A DNA stretch of 64,000 bases from Geothrix sp. 21YS21S-4 (GTDB lineage Bacteria; Acidobacteriota; Holophagae; Holophagales; Holophagaceae). Both the position numbers and the translations under genes were made by a program. The notes under the pieces were generated by a model, which was not told the origin of the DNA, ran no database searches, and saw only the letters and a program-made list of their open reading frames with translations. The DNA lies in contig NZ_CP132719.1 of assembly GCF_030845995.1 (NCBI RefSeq), positions 2,108,001 to 2,172,000 of the forward strand, given 5' to 3'. Positions 60,052 through 64,000 of this stretch are shown piece by piece; the first letter of the stretch is position 1; every line of letters begins with the position of its first letter.

Positions 60052-61182
60052 ATGCGCGTCCGAAATTCAGCCCCCTTTGCGTTGAGTCTCGCTTTGCTCG
60101 TGAGTTGCGGCCACGGAAGCAACGATGCGCCGCCGCCCTCCTCTCCCACCCCGCCGGCCGGCGGCACTTTCGCCCGCGCCACGGTGGCCACGGGGCTCGC
60201 CAATCCCACGGCCATGGTCCTGGCTCCCGACGGACGCATCCTGGTCTGCGAGCAGGGCGGCAGCCTACGGGTGGTGAAAGGGGGCCAGCTCCTGGCATCT
60301 CCCGTGCTCACCGTTGCCGTGGATGCCAGCGGAGAGCGGGGCCTGATCGGCGTGACGGTCGATCCGGCCTTCGGGACCAACGGCTTCGTGTACGTCTACT
60401 ACACGAGCCCCACGCCGGCTCCGCACAATCGCATCAGCCGTTTCACCGTGGCGGGAGACGCCGCGGTGGCGGGGAGCGAGGTCGTCCTCCTCGACCTGGA
60501 CAACCTGAGCGCCGCCACCAACCACAACGGCGGAGCGCTGCACTTCGGGCCCGACGGCAAGCTCTACGCGGGCGTGGGGGAGAACGCCCTGGGTGGCAAC
60601 GCCCAGAACCTCTCGAACATCCTGGGCAAGCTGCTTCGGCTCAACCCCGACGGCAGCGTGCCCACGGACAATCCCTTGCTGGCCCAGACCTCCGGAAAGA
60701 ACCGCCTCATCTGGGCGCTGGGGCTGCGGAACCCGTTCACCTTCGCCTTCCAGCCCAGAACCGGGCGGCTGTTCATCAACGATGTGGGCCAGGACACGTG
60801 GGAGGAGGTGGACGAGGGACGGGCCGGCGCCAACTACGGCTGGCCGGCCACCGAGGGAGCCACAACCAATCCGGCCTATGCCAGCCCCCTGTACGCCTAC
60901 CCTCACAGCGGCGGCTCCGTGACCGGCTGCGGCATCGTGGGGGCCGCCTTCTACGATCCGGCGACGGCGGCCTTTCCCGCGGCCTTCCTCCACAAATATC
61001 TCTTCATGGACCTGTGCGGCGGCTGGATCCGTACCCTGGATCCCGCCACCGGCGCGGTGGGCGACTGGCTGACGGGCTTCTCCACTCCCGTGGACCTGCG
61101 GGTGGCCGCGGACGGCTCGGTGCTCGTCCTCTCCCGAGGCGGTGGAGGAACGCTCCAGCGCGTCACCTACACAGCGCCCTAG
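60052..61182 (+). CDS. PQQ-dependent sugar (aldose) dehydrogenase-like lipoprotein
   Basis: A 376-residue exported beta-propeller of the soluble glucose/sorbosone dehydrogenase family. The signal ends in a lipobox (LALLVSC). A Pro/Ser-rich spacer leads to the propeller with the family pattern NHNGGALHFGPDGKLYAGVGE, WALGLRNPFTFAF, and NDVGQDTWEEV. PQQ biosynthesis genes are not in the window. GGAG precedes the ATG. Confidence 0.92.
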   Translation: MRVRNSAPFALSLALLVSCGHGSNDAPPPSSPTPPAGGTFARATVATGLANPTAMVLAPDGRILVCEQGGSLRVVKGGQLLASPVLTVAVDASGERGLIGVTVDPAFGTNGFVYVYYTSPTPAPHNRISRFTVAGDAAVAGSEVVLLDLDNLSAATNHNGGALHFGPDGKLYAGVGENALGGNAQNLSNILGKLLRLNPDGSVPTDNPLLAQTSGKNRLIWALGLRNPFTFAFQPRTGRLFINDVGQDTWEEVDEGRAGANYGWPATEGATTNPAYASPLYAYPHSGGSVTGCGIVGAAFYDPATAAFPAAFLHKYLFMDLCGGWIRTLDPATGAVGDWLTGFSTPVDLRVAADGSVLVLSRGGGGTLQRVTYTAP

Positions 61183-61190
61183 AGGCCCCC

Positions 61191-61601
61191 TTACGTGGAA
61201 AGGCGCGCGGGCGTGGGAAGGGCGTCCGCGAGGCCACGGCGCAGGTTCATGATGTCGAAGGGCTTTTCCAGGCAGCCCACCTCGGGATGCTGCCGAAGGA
61301 TCGGAGCCATCGCCTCCCGCGTGCGCCCCGTGGCCACCAGCACCGGCAGATCCGGCCGCAGGGCCCGCAGCCGCGGCAGGGTCCCCGCCCCGCCCAGTCC
61401 CGGCATGTCCATGTCGAGGATGACCAGCGCGGGCTCCAGGCCCGCCGCCAGCATCTCCAGAGCCTCCTCCCCGGTGTAGGCCGACAGCGAGGACCGCCCC
61501 AGGTGGTCCAGCATGGCTCCGAGAATCTGGTGGATCAGCGGTTCGTCGTCCACGAGCAGGACGACCGTCCGCGCGGGAACGCTGGAGGCGGGGGAAGTCA
61601 T
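61191..61601 (-). CDS. Stand-alone response regulator receiver
   Basis: A 136-residue single receiver domain: acidic pair in LLVDDEP, phospho-acceptor Asp in LVILDMDMPGLGG, Thr in LVATG, and Lys in CLEKPFD. No output domain; it would act through a partner protein. The start is uncertain; an upstream in-frame ATG would add a hydrophobic segment. A TCGACA-N16-TAGACT promoter-like pair lies upstream at 61694-61721 (minus strand). It converges with the dehydrogenase gene. Confidence 0.85.
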   Translation of the reverse strand: MTSPASSVPARTVVLLVDDEPLIHQILGAMLDHLGRSSLSAYTGEEALEMLAAGLEPALVILDMDMPGLGGAGTLPRLRALRPDLPVLVATGRTREAMAPILRQHPEVGCLEKPFDIMNLRRGLADALPTPARLST

Positions 61602-61831
61602 GGCATCCGGAATGGGTTTCGGCTTTCTCTCAGACCCGCCATACGCGCTGATGAAGGACAGGACCAGAAAAAATCCAATTTGGAAGTAAAGCCAGTCTAC
61701 AGCACCGTTGTGAAGTGTCGATTCCATCAAAAGGGAGCGCTTTAATCAAAACGTATCAATTAGTTAAAAAACAGCATGGCGGGGGCGTTCCATAAATCCG
61801 GCCCTCTTGCCGTCGTAAGGTGTTCGGCGAT

Positions 61832-62605
61832 ATGCATGAGCGGATCGCCTTCCTGCGCGGCCTGGAGCCGCGGCGTGCAGGGATGGCGTCCTATCACGCC
61901 ATCCTGGAGGCGGCGGCGGGGCTGTTCCAACAGTTTCCGTCGAACGCCATCGCCCTCCGCGACATCCTGTCGCTCTCCGGCGTCAGCAATCAGACGCTGT
62001 ACAACTACTTTCCCGCCGGCCGGAACGACGTGGCCCTGGTGCTGCACGACCGGTTCCGGCGGTCGGTGGTGGCGGATTTCTCGCGCCATTGCCGCGCCCT
62101 GGACTGGTCAGCGCTCTCCGACAGCCAGGACACGACGCACGCCCTCAGCGCCTCGCTCGCCCAGACCGCCTTCAGCTGCCTGTCCCAGGACTTTTGCCTC
62201 CAGTCGGCGCTGTTCCACTACCTGCTGGCGCATCGGCTGGTGGCGCCGGCCTCGCATTTCCGGGAATTGGAGGAAGTCCTCGCGCAGCAGATCGTCCTTC
62301 GGTACGGCGAGCGGTTCCAGAAGCAGCAGTTGGCCCTGACGACGAGCCTGAGCGTGGCCTGCCTGGTGTGCACCGTGGAGGTCGCGCTGGGAAACCCCGA
62401 GTTCCCTCTGGACACCCTGGAATCCAGCGCCCGCAAGCTCGTGCAGACCCTCCTGCTATCGGGAATCCACGAAAACGGCTCCAGCGGCGGAAGCCACCCC
62501 GCCCTGCTCTATCCTCCCTCCGTCGCCGTGGTGGGCGCGCCCATCAGCCCCCTCAAAAGACAGGTTCTCCTGGCCCGGATGTTCAAGCGGAAGCGGCTGC
62601 CCTGA
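61832..62605 (+). CDS. TetR-family transcriptional regulator
   Basis: A 257-residue protein with an N-terminal TetR helix-turn-helix: ILEAAAGLFQQFPSNAIALRDILSLSGVSNQTLYNYFP is typical in spacing (partly quoted: LRDILSLSGVSNQTLYNYFP). The C-terminal ligand domain is unclassified. The tail is unusually long. A GTG 12 nt upstream is an alternative start. It directly precedes tolR, 73 bp away, where tolQ would be expected. Confidence 0.87.
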   Translation: MHERIAFLRGLEPRRAGMASYHAILEAAAGLFQQFPSNAIALRDILSLSGVSNQTLYNYFPAGRNDVALVLHDRFRRSVVADFSRHCRALDWSALSDSQDTTHALSASLAQTAFSCLSQDFCLQSALFHYLLAHRLVAPASHFRELEEVLAQQIVLRYGERFQKQQLALTTSLSVACLVCTVEVALGNPEFPLDTLESSARKLVQTLLLSGIHENGSSGGSHPALLYPPSVAVVGAPISPLKRQVLLARMFKRKRLP

Positions 62606-62678
62606 AGCGATCGAACGCAGCCGCGCCGCAGCCCGCTCCGCCCCGCGCTAGACTGGAACTCTTTCGTTCGAGGTGCCC

Positions 62679-63107
62679 GTGGCGTTCACTCCAGGCAGCA
62701 GGCGCGGCGCGATGGCCGACATCAACATGACGCCGCTCATCGACGTGATGCTGGTGCTGCTGATCATCTTCATGATCGCGGCCCCCATGATGACCACCGG
62801 CGTGGACGTGAAGCTGCCCGAGAGCCGCACAGGGCGGAACCTGGAGAGCGAGGCGCTGACCGTCACGGTCACCTTCGACGGGCGGCTCCAGTTCGACAAG
62901 GCCTTCGTGGCCCTCCCCGTGCTCGCCAACCAGCTGAAGGCCCGCGCCCAGAGCGGCGGCAAGCGGCCGGTCCTGGTCCGTGCCGACCACAACGTCCCCT
63001 ACGGCCGCGTCATCCAGGTGGTGGATGCCATCCGGGACGCGGGCTTCACCCAGGTGGGCTTCGTCACCGCGGCGGCCCCCGCCGTTCCCATCGCCGACGC
63101 CAAATGA
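62679..63107 (+). CDS. TolR/ExbD biopolymer transport protein
   Basis: A 142-residue inner-membrane protein with one N-terminal helix containing the proton-path aspartate ([15 protein letters not shown], Asp22) and a periplasmic domain. It works with a TolQ/ExbB motor to couple proton flow to TonB or TolA. A GTG start with GAGG upstream was chosen. No tolQ/exbB gene is present upstream. Overlaps the next gene by ATGA. Confidence 0.93.
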   Translation: MAFTPGSRRGAMADINMTPLIDVMLVLLIIFMIAAPMMTTGVDVKLPESRTGRNLESEALTVTVTFDGRLQFDKAFVALPVLANQLKARAQSGGKRPVLVRADHNVPYGRVIQVVDAIRDAGFTQVGFVTAAAPAVPIADAK

Positions 63108-63919
63108 GCCAGGACCTCCAGGCCTACCTCCGCAGCCGCGCCCACCTGGGCGAACTGCGCTGGGGCGCCGGGCTGGGACTGAGCCTTGGGCTGCACCTGG
63201 CCGTGGGCCTGGCCTTCTTCTGGCCCCGCGGCGGTGGCGCGGACAAGGTCGAGGAAGCCAAGGTCACCTGGGTGAACCTGCCGGCGGCCATGGCCGGCGC
63301 CTCCGGGGGCTCCGAAGCCATGGAAGTGGGCAAGACCGGCGAGCGCCTGCGGCGGGTGGAGGAAGTGGCCCCCGTCCGCGAAACGACCCCTTCCGCGACG
63401 GCGCCCGATCCGTTCGCCGCCAAGACCACCAAAGCCGCGGCCAAGGGCGACAGCAAGGACACGGCCAGCCAGGGGACGGGAACCACCGCCGCCAAGGGCA
63501 AGACCGCGGCTCCCAACCCCGTGGCGGGGGCCGTGGGATCCGGGAACGGCGCCGCGTTCGGGGCGGGCAGCGGCATTCCCGGACTCAACCCCAGCTCCGG
63601 CGTCCAGGGCGGCGTGGGGCTGGTGGGCGGAGTCGACGGCGATTTCCCGTTCGTGTGGTATCTCCAGCAGGTCCAGGCCCGGATCACGTCCAACTGGAAC
63701 CGCGTCTCCAGCACCCAGGGCCGCGTCCAGATCTACTTCCGCATCGGCCGGGACGGCACCGTGGACCGCGTCCGGATCGAGGTCCCCAGCGGGAACGCCG
63801 CCATGGACGAGAGCGCCCGGATGGCCGTCCTCCGCGCCGCCCCGCTCCAGCGCCTGCCGGAGGGCTACGAGGGGGCCTACCTCGGCGTCCGCTTCTGGTT
63901 CACGTACCTGGGCAACTGA
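63104..63919 (+). CDS. TonB/TolA-like energy-transducing protein
   Basis: A 271-residue protein with one N-terminal helix ([17 protein letters not shown], with the histidine typical of TonB/TolA anchors), a long Ala/Thr/Lys/Gly/Pro-rich periplasmic spacer, and a C-terminal TonB-like domain ([44 protein letters not shown]). Coupled to the TolR gene by a 4-bp overlap. TolA rather than TonB is favoured by the following gene. Confidence 0.88.
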   Translation: MSQDLQAYLRSRAHLGELRWGAGLGLSLGLHLAVGLAFFWPRGGGADKVEEAKVTWVNLPAAMAGASGGSEAMEVGKTGERLRRVEEVAPVRETTPSATAPDPFAAKTTKAAAKGDSKDTASQGTGTTAAKGKTAAPNPVAGAVGSGNGAAFGAGSGIPGLNPSSGVQGGVGLVGGVDGDFPFVWYLQQVQARITSNWNRVSSTQGRVQIYFRIGRDGTVDRVRIEVPSGNAAMDESARMAVLRAAPLQRLPEGYEGAYLGVRFWFTYLGN

Positions 63920-63923
63920 ACGG

Positions 63924-63929
63924 TACACT
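63924..63929 (+). promoter_or_regulatory. Candidate leaderless -10 box before the last gene
   Basis: TACACT is followed by exactly 6 nt (TCAGGG) and ATG. Confidence 0.35.
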
Positions 63930-63935
63930 TCAGGG

Positions 63936-64000
63936 ATGCTTCCTCTTCTGCCCTTGGTTGCCGCCCTCGTCCAGGTCCAGACGGCGCCTCCGTGCACCGT
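63936..64000 (+). CDS. Exported protein, start only (possible TolB)
   Basis: Only 21 residues are visible: a signal-peptide-like leader LLPLVAALVQVQTAPPCT. Position after tolR and a TolA/TonB-like gene makes TolB plausible, but the sequence cannot confirm it. Confidence 0.45.
   Translation, partial: MLPLLPLVAALVQVQTAPPCT

Overview
The window is about 64 kb of dense, high-GC bacterial chromosome. Genes lie on both strands, often with 4-bp ATGA/GTGA overlaps. Gene content (a c-type heme sensor kinase beside an NrfD/4Fe-4S module, a bacilliredoxin, tandem M13 peptidases, an OPT transporter, class II fructose bisphosphatase, a Bat/DUF58 von Willebrand operon) and base composition suggest a Gram-negative, respiratory member of the Acidobacteriota, most likely a Geothrix/Holophaga relative. 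That placement is inference. No phage, plasmid, CRISPR array, rRNA or complete insertion sequence was seen. There is one tRNA (Pro-CGG) and one short MITE-like insertion.

Layout: 1-3.2 kb holds the uvrC 3' end, a minus-strand scpA operon and lipA. 3.2-7.8 kb is a minus-strand redox and signalling operon: a 4Fe-4S protein, an NrfD-type membrane subunit, a histidine kinase with periplasmic heme motifs, and a membrane-anchored response regulator fused to a degenerate glycine-cleavage-H domain. 8.4-10.4 kb is groES-groEL under a perfect CIRCE operator. 10.5-14.5 kb is a plus-strand run (zinc ribbon, YggS, SRPBCC, DUF4139, a frameshifted outer-membrane gene). 14.5-18.5 kb is a Bat-type VWA operon without moxR. 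18.5-28.5 kb holds housekeeping genes (ybgC, cysS, glycosyltransferase, rnr, ruvC) and a lone small gene behind a CRP-like site. 28.7-36 kb holds malic enzyme, a DUF255 protein, and ffh-rpsP-khpA-[MITE]-rimM. 36-43.9 kb is mixed (sppA-marC, bacilliredoxin, CoA-transferase, tRNA-Pro, cutA, glpX). 43.9-53.6 kb is a co-oriented peptide-degradation and uptake run (M13, M13, C69, M1, OPT). 53.7-64 kb holds an IMPase, a DUF71 ATPase, an Nfu protein, a fused E1 dehydrogenase, an MBL hydrolase, a PQQ-type dehydrogenase, regulators, and the start of a Tol/Ton cluster.

Four regulatory or structural themes emerge. (1) About eight genes carry a TAnnnT box exactly 6-7 nt before the start codon, which suggests leaderless transcripts. 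(2) Three intergenic regions carry a GTGAT-N4-ATCA(C/A) palindrome close to the ideal CRP site. (3) Three intergenic regions carry phased inverted repeats with arms of about 19-24 bp. (4) A 273-bp element with 34-bp terminal inverted repeats and TA target duplication sits between the ancestral Shine-Dalgarno and the start codon of rimM, and now supplies a replacement Shine-Dalgarno. The most unusual protein system is the heme-kinase / receiver-H-domain / FeS-NrfD operon.
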